A stretch of 64,000 nt of DNA from Mesaphorura yosii (lineage: Eukaryota; Arthropoda; Collembola; Poduromorpha; Tullbergiidae), in assembly GCA_009869945.1 (NCBI GenBank), contig WIXG01000005.1, positions 434,001-498,000 of the forward strand, in the 5' to 3' direction. Shown piece after piece: positions 1-13,370 of this stretch (its first letter is position 1; each line of letters opens with the position of its first letter). Under the pieces are notes generated by a model, which was given only the letters and a program-made list of their open reading frames with translations, did no database searches and was not told where the DNA came from. Made by a program: the position numbers and the translations under genes.

Positions 1-810
1 ACAATTGCATCAAAGAGCCTGAGAAATTTGGACGAATCTTTCCCACCGCAAAACCACTAAAGCAAAACACAAGCACAAGCTTCGTGAGCGACAAGATGCA
101 CAAGACCGGTTCGTAGGCGCATCCTTTGTGCAGAGTGCAGGCGATCGCGTGCGGAATGAGGCGTGTAAATAGTCGAACTACTTTACGATTGCTGACTCCT
201 TCGACCGTTTTATTCTGATATAATCTCATTAAATTATGACATATACAATAAACATGATTATTAAACTACAATCAAGAATTATACATACTTCAACAGTCTT
301 AACAGTCATCAGCCGCAATCGTAATTTCGTAATACAGATTATACAGAATCTGTAAAGGTAGAATCCATTTCGCCAATAACCCAGACATAAGACGACTTCG
401 AGTTAATTTTTGTCCGACCCACGAGTCCGTCGTTCTGCCACGTGGTAATTGATTCGTTCCTTCCGGCTTCCATTTTCATAATTCTTTAAAGAAATTACGT
501 TTGAAGTCAGTGTTCTCTGTAATTTGGGAGAATTGCCTCAATAAATTGTCAGCAGTCCCACTTTTCAAGTATAAAATTTTTTAGGAATCTAATTCCTATC
601 TGAAAAAATTCGCCACTTGAGCCCTTCGAATATGCTAACGAGTTTGTTCATTCCGTGTTTCCATTTTTCGTCTCAGGAGTTCATAAATCGTGTCATTACC
701 CTTTGCGTTCTGCTCCGGTTGAAAAGCGACATTGAAATTGATGAGTCATCCAGCGGGCCGTTTCTCTTGAATGGGTTTGGAAATCCAATCGCGAATTTGG
801 ACAACTAAAA
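1..810. other. Region downstream of LGR copy 1; no gene seen
   Basis: AT-rich sequence past the stop codon of the minus-strand receptor. No exon with sensible splice sites or a recognisable protein was found on either strand. An AATAAA on the minus strand lies at 209-214, about 600 bp past the stop, and could be the polyadenylation signal, but the distance makes this weak. Confidence 0.4.
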
Positions 811-3800
811 TCAAAAGGGTGCCCTGAGATTGCAAAATGATTGTGCTTGGTTCAAAACATGACAGACCTGCTGCAGGAACATTTTAGTTGTCAACGTGTA
901 AATTATGGGATTCAAGGCTGAATTAATGGGTAACGCAAAGATTGCCAGCCACGCGTACAACTCCAGCTGAATCTCAACCCCTGCAAGAAGCAAGAATTCA
1001 TCGCAGCCGAGAATTATTTGTCGTCGTGCTAAATGCAGACGAACTCACCAGACATGGCAATGAGTTTTGTAATGATGATCGGAGCCCAAGACAAGAAGTC
1101 AGTGAGAACAACCAAGCCAAAACGCTTCGCAAGGAGACCATCTTGCTTCTGCTGATTAGTTCGCAATGTTACAGACGATCTTTTAATAATTCTCAGCATT
1201 TTCCAGTACGCCAAGCAAATGAATACGAACGCGATGGAATTGATGACGACAAACAGCGTGAATGAGTATTCCCAGCCATCATCGAAGGGGTTGTGAATTT
1301 GTAACGGGAGGCACAGTCCATTCGTCGTGTAGAATTCGTTTCTAAAGTACTCCTCAAATATTTTCGTGAGTGGGATGAATGACAGCAAAAATGAAACCAG
1401 CCACAAAGACATTGTCAACATGAACGCTGATACGAATGAAGTCATGAATGATTTGTCAGCGAACGGTCTTGCGATGGACAAATAACGATCCAGGGTGATG
1501 AGGCTCAGAATTAGCACGGACGCTTCTGAACTCAGAGTGCAGAGAAACCCTGCAAGTAAATTCTTAATTAACAATTCAAAATTCACGCATTGCCACTGGC
1601 ACGGCTTTATTATTCAGCGTCATCTCACCTGATAACTGGCAAGATACTGAATGCCTCCAGGAAAACTGTTGGGCCAAGAACTCGCCACGGTATTTGATAT
1701 CATGCCAAGCAATCGAAAGGAGAAATAGGCCCATGAGAAGGTCAGCAGCGGCTAAATTCTTAATGTAGTACGAGTGCGTACGATTTGGTTCGCGCAACAC
1801 CGAGCGACTGATGATTACAAACACGTTCCCGACAACTGCGATTAGTCCCATCAACCAAACACTAAATTACATGGACACGTGCCAAAAGTAGAACGTGAAG
1901 TTAAGAATCACGTGAGAGTGTGAAACGAGAAAGAAGAGACAATTTACCAAACTCGAAGAACTCGATTGTCCAGCAAATTCTCGACCGAAGAGATGCCGTC
2001 TCCTTTTGGCTCGCATAGCCTGACATGTGGTGTCCACCAACACATCCAAAATGCATCAAAGTATCTGCAAATTAAATCAGAGTCCAAACCCCAAGCTCCA
2101 CTCAAATAGTAGAAGTTTCATGTACACAAGGTGAGTTCATTTACTCTCCACATTCACGAATTCACGATGACTCAATCAAAACTTACACATGCTGCAGCTT
2201 TGTCATGTTCTGGAACAGTTTCCGCGGACTGGGCAATTCTCTGAACACATTCTTTTGCAAATTCAATAGTTTCAGGTTGTTCAAGTTGCTGAATGCACCG
2301 TCTTCAATCTGTCTCAATTTATTATTGTTCAATCGTCTGATTGAAAAATAGAAAGTTACGAAAGATGCGTGACGCAACCAAACAGCAATTGAAATTTACA
2401 CTTACAGATCAATCAAGCCATGCTGGTGGGCGAAAGTTCCATTCTTCAGGGCATGGATCTTATTCCATGGTAGATACCTGTTGATTTCATTTGAAGCGTA
2501 GAGAATGATGCTACCGGTTAGGTTTGTGTTCATCAATTCAAAATGCAAAGTGAGACATACAGAAACTTTAGTAGCGTCAGTGTCTTCAAGGCAAAAGCCT
2601 CGATCCTGACGATGTTGTTGTTGGACAGTGAAAGTACTTCCAAGTGTTCCAGCCCAGCGAAGTACATCGAGTTTACTACGTGAATCGAATTGTGGTTCAG
2701 GTACCTGCGGAATTGTGGTATTGCGGATGTCAGAAAATGTTTTGATTAAATTTTGATCAACTTTGAGTGCAAAAGATGAAGACGCTAAAGCGTCAAAGTG
2801 CAGACAGCAAACACACATAGATTTCATCGCTCACTTCTCCATCCAATCCTGATAATTAAACCACGAATTTATTTCTCATTGGCCTTTGATGTGTTCGACT
2901 GCAACTGTTTTCGCAATCCACCTCATAATTACCAAATTGCTTTAGCCATTGGTTAATATGCAAAACTGGGACTCAAGTGCATAGGTCAGATTCCAAAATT
3001 AAACCATTTCATGTCACCATTCAGTAATCCGAAACTCTCGTTTACAAAACCGCAACTGGCTTATTCATACGTGCCACTTGACATTTTCAGAATTTCATTA
3101 TTATTTCGCAGTCGCAAATGCAATGTGTATGGCGAATAAACACTTGTCTCTGGTTTTGGAGGGTTACTTGTCATCTGAATGAATGACAAATACCATATTT
3201 CCGTAAACAGCTTCCTTATTCTAGAGGCTTGTTCTTAAAATAAATGAATTTCCCAAAAGCTTGCAAAATGGAACGATTTTTGATCTCAAGAAACCCACAC
3301 CAACCAGCTTGACAATGACGACGGCAACAGCCTCTTGAACCTTTAGGAATTGCATTCGGAATGTCAGAAGGAACACGCCCGATGTGCCATATCGATGCGG
3401 GTTCAATTCGGCCCGTGGTACTAGTTTGTCGACAAATCTCCCTTCTGCCCGACTTCGAAAGACATGTTCGGCCATCAGTCGGCTACAGCTTAATCTCGGC
3501 CATGCGCCGAACCTTTTTAGAAGTTGGGCCGAAGTTTCCCGGCGTGACACCGAACGTTATTCCGAATTCCGCCCGAAGTCTTATTCTCGATGATTCGATT
3601 ATATAAGAATGTTTCCGTAAACAGTACTGAACAATTGCATTTTATTTCTTACTTAACTGAATGTAATAAAGGTACACAAACATATTTGAAATCGTCTAAA
3701 CTTAGCAGAACGCATTTATAATTCATATCTAAACAATTAATTGAAGACCTGAATGGTTCGCTTAACCAGCTACGACATAAACCCCTACCTTTCTGCTGTC

Positions 3801-6800
3801 TATTGGATACTCTGGACAGTCTATTTCTGGACCCTGGTCTATTTTATCAATTATTTACACATTACAGTAATGGAATCGAATTCCTGTTCAAGAATTGAAT
3901 GTACAACAATTATCCTACCTGCTTTCATTGCCAGAAAGTTATTACCTTTCCTAGTCAACTTAAAAAATGGGCAACCTCGTGGATCACTGAACTGAACCAT
4001 AGAGCTACAAATTTCTTTACCGTCCGATTCTGCAATTCTCTTTGATACCTGCTCTAGTCGAAAATTTGAAGAATATAGCAGACACTTAATTTTTTGCACA
4101 TTGTTTTCAAATGGAAAACTAATGTTATCCAAGTTTGCATAAACAAGCGCACCATCACTAATATGCAGCAAGGTGTGGACGTTATAAACAAAAAATTCTT
4201 CACCATAAATTCCTTTTGCCTAAATTATGAATGACACCATAAGTTCTTTCGCCAGAGTATTCCACTCTGGATCAGAAGCCTTATCTGAAAGAAGAACGAA
4301 CATAGCTAAATGAAAACTCATGAAGTGGTCCAAGTATTTTCGATCAAGAATTCCATTTAGAGCAACAAAGCCCGTATGTAATAAAAACGTTCTTAATTCG
4401 CTGGCCTTATAATGGTCGATGTCAATTAATGATCTTGGCTTACGCTGAAATCCCAAAGGTAATTTGAAAGTTAAAAGACGTTGGGAATACGAATTGTGTC
4501 GGGATTCCTAATGTGGTGAAGCAGGGACCCATTGCCTTACCAGTTTCCTCATTACACCAAGACATACTAAGTGTTGGTAATCAAGTGGAACTTGGATAAC
4601 CAGTCCTAACTGCAACACTTCGAGAGGGCTATTGGAATTTGGGTTATGATGGCCTTCATTGGTTCTATTTGTGTAGTCGAAATCAGTCCGTAGGGCACTG
4701 TCAGTTTCTGGGAAAATTACTCGGCCGATCCATTCACCTTCCTGAGTACACCGTTCGTATCCGCTATAACTGTTGTGATTATTAATGTCCTTAATAAAGC
4801 TCCTAGCAGGAGCGTCAGCTAATATGCATGAAATTCGTACTTGGTAAAGAATTTCTTGAAAAAGGAGACCAGCAACTTCTAAGCTTGAAAACTGCCTGAT
4901 TGCGGATTCTAAAAATTCAGTATCGGTTGGCTTACTTTCCCCATAAAATATTGAAAGAACAAATGGGGATTTGTGAACTAATTGATCGACGCGACACTGT
5001 ACTGGCCAGAACTGCTTATTGTTGCTTCTAGATACAGATATGCCGTCTATACTAACTGAAATAGTGAGCACATTCGGTACTAGCGTAGTAGTAAAACAAT
5101 TCTTGCTCATAAAACTTGCAAATGTCTTGTCCAGACCTCACTTGAGCTTCCTTAAAATGTTTACCGATAAATCAAAGGTAGTTACAGCACCGCCACTATA
5201 TACTGCATTGTTAAATATCTGGGAGTTACTGAATGCGCGCGCGGATCAAGTGGTAAATCAAACGCAATCCCATGTTCAACAAACCTTTCATGTGCATGTG
5301 CAAAAATGTGCATCCAGAGCACTTACACATACGATTAGCCGTCGATTGAACCCAACCGAATCTGTTTCTTCTTGATAAGGAGCTTCCTTGTGGTTGTTGA
5401 ATTTCTCTGCCCGGCTGCAGAGTGAGAATTGTATCAGCGACAGTAAGTTCCGATGAAGACTCCGTTGAACTCAGAGAATCACTTGCCGACTTGACTCGTA
5501 TCTCAGAGGCTTTGGATTTGCTTTTTCGTGGAGATCCCCGGAACCACTATTCTTGCTCTTTTCTTTTTTCGGTGTAGCATCTACTCCAGATGTCTCGAGA
5601 TTCTCAGTTGCCTCAGCTTTAAGTGCTCCTGTTCTTGCCTTTGAGTAATCATCTAAGCAAATCGAGTTAATTGACAACTCAGTGCTGCTACGAAACTAGA
5701 CCTCGCTTAGGTAAAGCTTATCATACACGCGTAACACTTGGCACCTGAACACTTTCCAGTCTTTTGCGGGCTTGCAGTGAGTAATTACCAGTTTTTTTTA
5801 ATGATGGGCTCCTTGATGACGGCCAATGACAAAATGACTTATTTTTATCAAGCCATTGAGGGCGACATTCTTAATAAGGTTTTCTGAGGGTAAGGGCGCC
5901 CTTACCCTCAGAAAACCTTATTAAGAATGTCGCCCTGAGTATAAAATACTTCCACAGTGGAGTCGTCGAGAATCTCTACGACAGCAAACGATTTTTCCAC
6001 TGCCTCTTGTGTTAAGTTATATTTTAAACTGACGATTCTTGCGATTAAAAAAGCCTGTCTTGTTCTCGTAGAAAACTCAAAACAGGACTGAAGACTGAAA
6101 GTGAAGGGATTATAGTCTCTTTGTGCATTGTAATTGCGTCTCCAGCTTTATTTACTTCGCGCACTCTATTTTCATGAATGCAGGCATTGCATTCGTACCG
6201 CGGTTGGGAAAACTTCGACTTCAATGGTGAGATAAGTACAGAATTGTACACTTTCGAGCCACCTCCGGGCCGAATTCCAGAACCAGCAGAATTGGTTGCG
6301 GTAAAGTGTAGCATTAAATCCGAGGTCGAGCCAACCTCGGCGCAGGCACTACAAAATGATACGACCGCAGGCTGACTGTGTCGCATCAAATCAGCTTGCG
6401 GCCCGAAATCGATGGCACATCGGGACTCGAGTGGTTGCTCTTATCATGGCGGGTGCGAAACCAGACAGGGTTGTGGGACACAGAGGCCTTTCGATGCCTA
6501 AATTAATTAAAACCGCGTGAAAAACGAAAGCGTCCACAGGCACAAGCAGTCAGGTTCAGTCTGCCTCGGACGCACCGAGGAGAAACCCGTTCTCAACCTA
6601 CATATTTACTTTGCATAGAAATATTGCCTAATTAGTAATTCGATTGCTATTATTATAGTGCTTTCACAATGCTTTTGTCCAAAATGCAATCAGAGACGTC
6701 ATCATCTCGTCCATCAGCCCTAGGTTTCCAAACCCACAAGCCCTAAAATCCTAAAATCGGTGTTCCTGCTTGTAACCTCGTGTCCGTTCCAGTTCCTATG

Positions 6801-9800
6801 GTTGTTTAAAGTGAGACCCAACTATAGGAATAGATTCTTACAAATCGGGATTGGCTCCCTTCTCATCGTTCTCGTATTTAAGCAAGGTCTCCTTCGTTAC
6901 AGCTGGAGACCAAGGAATTTACCGTTCGAGTCGTGAATGGACAATATTAACTCCTAGCAAGTCTAGGCAGTTACCTGAATTCCTGTTCTGAGTACATTCG
7001 GATCGTTAGTAAAGTCAAAAATCAATCGCACGGAAACAAGGATTCAGGCTCTGACTTCCTCTTAGCTTTGTGTACTTGATTGATTACTCTTTTTTACATC
7101 ATGCATCGTTCAAGACGATGCCCATGTCCGCAAGAATACCACTGCGATATTCATGGTAGAACTGTTGAAACGGCGCTTGTTAGTTATTTCGCATCCAGAA
7201 TTTTCAACTGTCGGCTTCTGCAGTGTGTATTGTGTTCTGTGTGGATCAGTCTTCATTTAAATAATTCATGAGCACCAAGCAAGATTCGGACTCAGGTCAG
7301 TAATTGCCTCTTGCAGGTGCGGGCAGACCAACCAGTGACGGTTTTATCCAGTCCACTTTCATTACATCGTCAAAGTTTAAACTCGAGAACAGTTCTGGAA
7401 AAGACGTCACATCTCGCATTTTACTAAACAAGTGTGGACTGCACAGATTTGCTTTCAACTGTCTACTTTAATAAATGAATACATGTCTCGCGTGAAGGAA
7501 ATCCTTCTGAATTATGAAAGTCTTGATGCGCGCTAGCTGTTTTAAGCTACAATCGCAGAAATGTCAAAGAAATTGCCGAATGCCCTAAATAAATGCCAAA
7601 CTTACAGGATTTTCAGGTTTCTCAACGGCAGAAACACGTTCGACTCCTTCCCAGAGAGACGGTTGTTCCTCAAATCCCTGTAACGCAAACAAGTGTTAAT
7701 GGATGGAGCATTAGAGCGTTTACCCTGTGAAAGCGTAAAGATTTGAGTCAGTGGCCAAATGCGCGTGAAGCGAGTAAAATGACAAATTACAAGAATGTGG
7801 GAGTGCTTACAGTTCATTTAAGGATTCTAGCCCGTGGAATGCTAAAGTGTCCAGTCGTGAGATTTTGTTGAATCCGAGATACAATTTCTGCAGTTGCTTG
7901 TTCGTTGAGAAAGTCCCATTAGGAACTTCGCTTAACTGATTGCCTGTCAGATACCTGGAACATGAAGATTACTTTTTAGATAACCTTGTTTACGTCTGTA
8001 GAGACTATTTTCCCAAGCAGTAGACATTTCATAATAATCTTTTGTTGATCTTCTATTTTGTCTCGCGTTTAAGAATGTATTTTGCTTCGGATTAAAAAAA
8101 AAATTGCTCCAGAAGTTATTAATTTCGTTCCATTGTTAACTTTCGATGCTCAACACAATAGCGGATTATTTGTGTCATCCTTTCCTGATTTTATTATGTC
8201 CCAAGCCTTTGTAGAAGAAAAGAGAAATGTTAACTTACAAAGTCTCAAGCACTTCGAGCCTGTAGAAGGAACCATTTTCAATTCGCGAGACTTCACACGA
8301 CGACAAGATCCTAGAGGCAAGGGCAAGAAAGCAAATATTACAGCGGCGATGACCAAATTGCTTACAAATTCAGCGCAAATGCAATGTGGGTGGTTTCTCT
8401 CCTGTTTATTGCGAAATGAGGAATTGGTCATCATCATCATAAAAGAAAATCATCCACATTTGATAACAAGCCGTAAAAAATGAACGCAACAACCAAACGG
8501 TGAATAACCCGTTAAATTCTTATTCTTCGCATGAACCGTGAATTTGAAAAGCATTTCACTGTTTTACAAGAGATATAATGCTCAATGTCTTCAGTTTCGT
8601 ATTCATACTTATCAAATAGGACAGTAACATGATGCTACTGGTCTCGGAGGATTAATTTCGGAATTTCCGAAGCCCATGTAAAGCTTGCATTGTTCATATG
8701 CGAAACCTTGAATTAAACCTCTGCGTAGAATCTAGAAACTGTGCTTATGCACAAAGAGTAAGTAAAGTACCTCCTCAGCCTCGACTTGAGTTGGTGAAAT
8801 AATTGTTCTCGCGTTACGTAATCGGCTTGTGTCTTCGAAAGAGGTTTTCGGTTTGAGTTCTGCTCGAGTGTCCAAGTAAAGCTAAAAAGCGAGTGCAGAA
8901 ATGATATACGACCCGAAACATGCGGTCGTGCGTTTTCTCTGTATTCAGAAGTGAAAGTGCAACACAAGCTAATAAACCACTCTACATTTTTCAAGATTTT
9001 GTTCAGAGTAAGAATTACGAGCACGAGCACTTCCTTTTTTCACCAGTTTGGCATGGCGATAAAAGACTGGCTGTAGAAGAAGTTCTTGACGCCTCGACTT
9101 TTCGTGGACTTAATATGGCATTGTAATCCACCCAGCGAAACTTATTTAGCAACTGCAAACTGCAGCAGGCACTTACAAATGTTGAAGCTGTGGAAATCCG
9201 GGATTCGCATTGAAGTCCAGTGATTCGACAATACTCCCGAACAAGTCTCTGTAATGCAAGTGGACAAGGAATTACAGAATAATACAGGGAACAGATTTCC
9301 TTTCTCTTTTTCCCACAAAAGGGATAAATACGGCTGCCCATGCCCGTTGAAACTTATTCGAGATCAGGAACGACAAAAAGTTTATTTGTGGAAGGAAATT
9401 GAAAAATCTTCCTAAAGAAAATAATGCGTATGTAAATAATTGTGGGCGAAGGCGAGGACGAAGAGAGGACAAAAAAAGATTTGACTTCAATGCATGTAAC
9501 ATTTGGTCTCGGCTCAGTGTATTAATCCGACTGCATTCGTATTGGAAATGCGAGAAATATGTGGCCTGCGCTGCACCCGAGAAAGTCTTGTCGTATCAAC
9601 TTACAGATACTCCACAGTCGGCGGAACGAAGCTGAGATTCGCCATATGTAGATTCTGACATGAGAGTTTTTCTCTGTTGCAAAAGCAGCCTTCCTCTGTC
9701 ACAAGAACCCACTCGGCCTCCTCGTCCGGATTCTCATTAATTGCGAGTTCGTTCGCGGATGATGCCGGAGACGAAGGAATAACATTAATTAGACTGCTTC

Positions 9801-12064
9801 CTTTGCTCATCTCGAAAAATAAACCGCTGACATTGTCTGCAATAAACAGCATTTGACTCAATTACCAACTCCACCGAATTAATTGCCCATCGAATGCTTT
9901 CAGGCAATTAGACCCGATTCAATCAGCCCATGAAATCCGATCCGACAGACAGACTAGATGGTTTCCTCAAATTGGTTTCTTGCCCACTTACAATTGCACG
10001 CTTCATCCTCGTCTGCGTCCTTGTCGGGTCTCGGTGGGTAGTACGAATCCCAGAATAAATCGTCATGCGTGTTGTCTAAAACAACAAACAAACGGTTTAA
10101 TGAGACTGTAAATTAATCTTCACTTAACATTTCAGCATTAAACATCGTGCTAATTTGGTAATTATCTCGTCGTGTCATGAAAAGGTAGGTGTTAAAGAGA
10201 TTCTTACGGCAGGTTTGCTCGTCTGACATATCCGGCCACGGGCAGTCGTGTTCGCCATCGCAAATTTGTATTTGAGGCAGACAAATATCCGGATGACCTT
10301 TGCATGCGAAATATCCCAAAGGGCACTCCACCAGCTTCCCAGAAATGAATTTCGGCTCCGGTTGTTGAGAGAAGTTCCGTAGGGCTTGTAACTCGAGGCC
10401 GACTGCTACAACACAATTGAATCAGACACGTGTTTTCTGCCAGCGTCCTTTGAAGTTAAACCAACTTCAACAAGCAAATTGCCCTGTCAACTGAGCCGTA
10501 ATGAAATTCGTGTACTTGTGGGTTCCGCAATTCCTCAACTTCTTACTTCACTCGGCTCTTGAAAAATTCTTTCGGAATTTCAATTATTTGCATTTGAGAA
10601 ATGGGTTTAAAATTCTGCCTTGACTTGTAGCAAAGCAGACGCAGCGTTGAAAGGTGAGAGAAATCAAATTGAAAAGTTCCGAAGCATTTTCGATACTTTT
10701 CGATTCAGTGAGTCCAAAGAGTGTGAAAGTAATTTGAGAATATGTGAACCACCAATTCGCATGTATCGCAGTTCGGGAATCAAGATTCAGGTTTGCATTG
10801 CAAATTGTTAACGCTTCGCTGCACTCAGGCTCAAAGCGTGCGTCGCCTACCCAGTTCGCCTAACATTAAATTGTATATCAGAACAAAGTGGCATCATTAT
10901 GTAAGCGTGCGTATTATGATTTCTCGCTTCCAATTGCATTAAGCAACAGAAACGGAAAACGAGCCTGCCATGCTCTTTCACTCAAATGCTCTCATTTTTA
11001 AAACTTTGCTTAGCCGATTCGTCGGATTTTTCACAAGTATGATATTCATTAGAACTTTCATACAACATAGCCTGTCATTCATTCGGCAAGCAAAGTGCAA
11101 GCAACTTCAACTTCCGAAGTCAGAAAGAACTAATTTGAACTTTTGGGTTGCGTGTGAGGTTGGCGTAATTTCGAGCGAATGCAATCCAATTAGGAAATGT
11201 GGCACGACTGAAATCTTGCTTGTTGTTGCAAGCCTGACAATTTGGCGTGTAATGTTGACTTGCAATTGTACAGTTGTAACCTCGTGTTACAATCGATGAG
11301 CGGCTATTCATCATTTGTTGTAAAATCCCTCGTCCCAAATCCTTCATCTAATCGGATTTTGGATTTTCTCATGGGAAATGAGACCAATTCGTTATGATTT
11401 TGTCCCGAACGAAAACAAGCGCTGCTATTTTAAATTCCCTTTTATAAAAGTTGTGCGCGGTTGCGATGAAAAATTTATCATTTACCATTGTGAGTCAATC
11501 ACAGTTACGCTTGACGGGTTGAGCAGCAATTTAACGAGTTCTGCAATAGCGATCACATCAGCCTGCCGGCAGACTACGCGAATGACGTTACGTTTCAAGA
11601 ATTCAGACAAAGCTGAGTTCATAATATGTGAGCATATGCGGGGCTTCCCTGTCAAACTGTAATGAGTTTGCTATTGGATTATGCAAGTGAAAAGATTTAT
11701 TAAGCCAAGTGCAAAGATTGTGATTACATTGTAATAACTTTCCAAGAAATCACATTAACTGCCTAACCCGCTTTCCCACACACGTGCTGATCTATTTCGT
11801 AATTATTGCGAAGATTGCTGAGACAAATTTTACAGGTTTCGCACAATATTGCACTGGGCGAGATTCACTCCTCTTCACTCAATCCTGTCACAATTTCGCT
11901 GTATGGCTTCTTTATAACCTCGAATCGAATTTCTAGATACGATTTCCATGAAGTCGCCAACATTGAAGTCAATTTCTGATCAATTAGAGTGAAATCTCGT
12001 AAATGACTGAAATCGCTTACTTACCGACGTAAATTATAACTGTGAAGATGTATGCCAGCCACAT
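811..12064 (-). CDS. Relaxin-receptor-like LGR (type C leucine-rich-repeat GPCR), copy 1
   Basis: Plasma-membrane receptor of the RXFP/Lgr3-Lgr4 class, which in animals binds relaxin or insulin-like peptides and signals through G proteins. Fifteen exons, 5' to 3': 12025-12064, 10208-10405, 9992-10075, 9605-9836, 9177-9248, 8239-8310, 7811-7954, 7606-7677, 2561-2704, 2406-2477, 2187-2336, 1948-2064, 1629-1861, 1049-1549, 811-980. They sum to 766 aa, close to human RXFP1 (about 757). Exon 1 gives a hydrophobic signal start (MWLAYIFTVIIYV). An LDLa module lies at about 41-78 with six Cys and the acidic DMSDE calcium motif. An LRR N-cap (CFCNREKLSC) is near 160, and about ten LRRs follow at 185-426, mostly on 72- or 144-nt exons. 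The hinge matches RXFP (HVRLCEPKGDGISS). The 7TM part has LDRY and NPIIY. The cytoplasmic tail is short. The 4.9-kb intron 2705-7605 holds a transposon. The ligand is not inferable from sequence. Confidence 0.93.
3851..5110 (-). pseudogene. Transposase-like protein remnant with in-frame stop
   Basis: The encoded protein resembles the transposase-domain proteins found in large numbers in arthropod and cnidarian genomes. Recognisable blocks are SNNKQFWP, DAPARSFIK, YERCTQEGEW and FPLDYxHLVCLGVMRKL-like (here VPLDYQHLVCLGVMRKL) in 4508-5110, then RKPRSL in the next segment and YNVHTLLHISDG near 4150-4190. A good GT donor follows VMRKL, and a TTTCAG acceptor precedes RKPRSL, so the gene had an intron (about 4456-4522). 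A TAG at 4220-4222 interrupts the frame just before the IYGEEF block, so the copy is probably dead. Low-complexity upstream sequence at 5340-5677 may be the former N-terminal part, but I cannot join it confidently. Confidence 0.75.
5859..5936. repeat. 78-bp perfect palindrome (39-bp arms, no loop)
   Basis: The arm begins AGGGCGACATTCTTAATAAG at 5859 and runs to 5897, and 5898-5936 is its exact reverse complement. The symmetry axis is the GGGC/GCCC centre at 5897/5898. Flanking bases break the symmetry at once (G at 5858, G at 5937). It sits inside the transposon bounded at 3378 and 6424. It could be two abutting terminal repeats of another element, a tiny fold-back element, or an assembly fold-back. 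Confidence 0.9.
10406..12024 (-). other. First intron of LGR copy 1
   Basis: A 1.6-kb stretch between the signal-peptide exon and the LDLa exon. It has no further exon, repeat or RNA gene that I can support. First introns of receptors often carry enhancers, but nothing here shows one. Confidence 0.6.
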
Positions 12065-13370
12065 TTCTATCGTGGAACCAAATTGGCCAATGTCGTCCCG
12101 ACTCTCTCAGGCCCTTTACACCACACGCCTATGTCACTTTGGCACTTTCACCGTCACGCACGCACTGAACTTCACTCGTGGAGACAAATGAGACTAGCGA
12201 CATGTGTCGTGTCGCCGTGTGAGACTGAGACATGTGTCAGTCTCAACTTCTTGTTGAGAATTAAACCTATGAGAGGTGAAAGTCATGCAGATAGGGTTCA
12301 GGTCGGTGGAGACGGCTCAGCTCTTCTTGCGAATCGCGATTCGGTTGTGCGCTTTCTCTTCGTTGAACAAATGCTCGTTCTCTTCGTTCTCTGGAGCCCC
12401 TCTGCCGGCGTTGCACAAAGCACACCGCGGTTGCATACGCTGCCCCAAGATCTTCAAGTTGCTGTACTTTAATTAGTGCTTACCGACGATCACAGCGACT
12501 ATTGAAAAAATATTTGACGCTCTAAGCAAAAATTTACACATCTGCACCGAACTGGAAGCCTGCTTAAGCTTGTTTTCCAAGTAAATATTTCCATTCAATA
12601 ATTGAATACTTCAAAGATGACTGGTAATTTTCACGCTCAGGTGGCTTGATTGCATATTTTAATTTTAGCCGTTCGTTTGTGTTTGTTAGTCGTTCAAGTC
12701 TGTTCTTTTCACTGCCTCGAACTTCGTTTTTCTTCACTGCTTTTACTAGTAAAAATATTATGACAAACAATTAACTTCTATTTGCGTCATTCGATAGTTA
12801 CATTTCATTCATCGCATTACGACTATGTTTTTGCGTGCATGATGATCAGTGCTCCCCACGCCGAATGTGAATGGTTGAGGATGGCTAAGTGGCATCTAGT
12901 ATGTGAAAGGCGGCGGTGGAATTGCACTGCAGCTGCAATGCCACACAGCAAGTCAGAGATCAAAATGTGGTATTTTTTTTGCTCAATGCCATGGAATGGA
13001 GGGCAGGCAGAGGCAGCAGATGCCTGAAGCCCTAATCAAAGAGACAGCGTGCCCGGTGTCCAACATGAACGGCGACAGCCATTAACGACTTCACGATGAA
13101 GGTACACAAATGCAATAAAATCTTAATTAGAAAATAAACAACAGAGTCGAACAGCGAACAGGAGTTCTGTCCTTAGCCAAATATAAACTTGCGTCGGCTG
13201 AGGGATGTTTTATTGGCGACTAACTCGAAAGCGATACACACTACGTGAGAACTGGGAATTTACACATTCTGACGTCTGCCATTCTTTTCACTGTGCTGTG
13301 GAAGAATAAGGATTAAGCATGTACTAAAAAGAACTTACATGATTTATGGAGGAAACGTGAACTATTGCAT
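12065..13370. other. Intergenic: promoter side of LGR copy 1 and 3' side of the Ran-binding-like gene
   Basis: The two flanking genes run on the minus strand, so this holds the upstream region of the receptor and the 3' UTR of its neighbour. No protein-coding exon is convincing. Open frames at 12083-12472 and 12782-13085 have no recognisable content or splice support. Confidence 0.5.
13209..13214 (-). terminator. Candidate poly(A) signal for the Ran-binding-like gene
   Basis: AATAAA on the minus strand, about 160 bp past the proposed stop at 13371. Distance and orientation suit a 3' UTR signal, but the hexamer alone is weak evidence. Confidence 0.4.

Larger units (their letters stand above)
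3378..6424 (-). mobile_element. Decayed DNA transposon inside an intron of LGR copy 1
   Basis: The boundaries are a 13-bp inverted repeat, CCCGATGTGCCAT at 3378-3390 and its exact complement at 6412-6424, followed inward by imperfect pairing (a shared CGAT after a 2-bp gap). Next to the left end are many GCCGAA/CCCGAA-type words (about 3410-3590), and some more occur near the right end. Such subterminal motifs are common in elements whose transposase binds the ends. The transposase remnant lies between on the minus strand. I found no clear target-site duplication, so the exact ends are uncertain. Insertion in an intron probably leaves the host receptor intact. The superfamily is not certain. 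Confidence 0.65.

Noticed and set aside
5859-5936. Palindrome as a bacterial-type terminator or CRISPR-like repeat
   Set aside because: The window is animal DNA, the arms are far too long and there is no U-tract or repeat-spacer pattern.
8082-8483. 133-codon plus-strand frame
   Set aside because: It is the antisense shadow of the LRR exon 8239-8310 plus intron sequence.
12083-12472. 129-codon plus-strand frame next to the LGR copy 1 start
   Set aside because: Overlaps the receptor's upstream region, has no recognisable content and no splice signals in a consistent frame.
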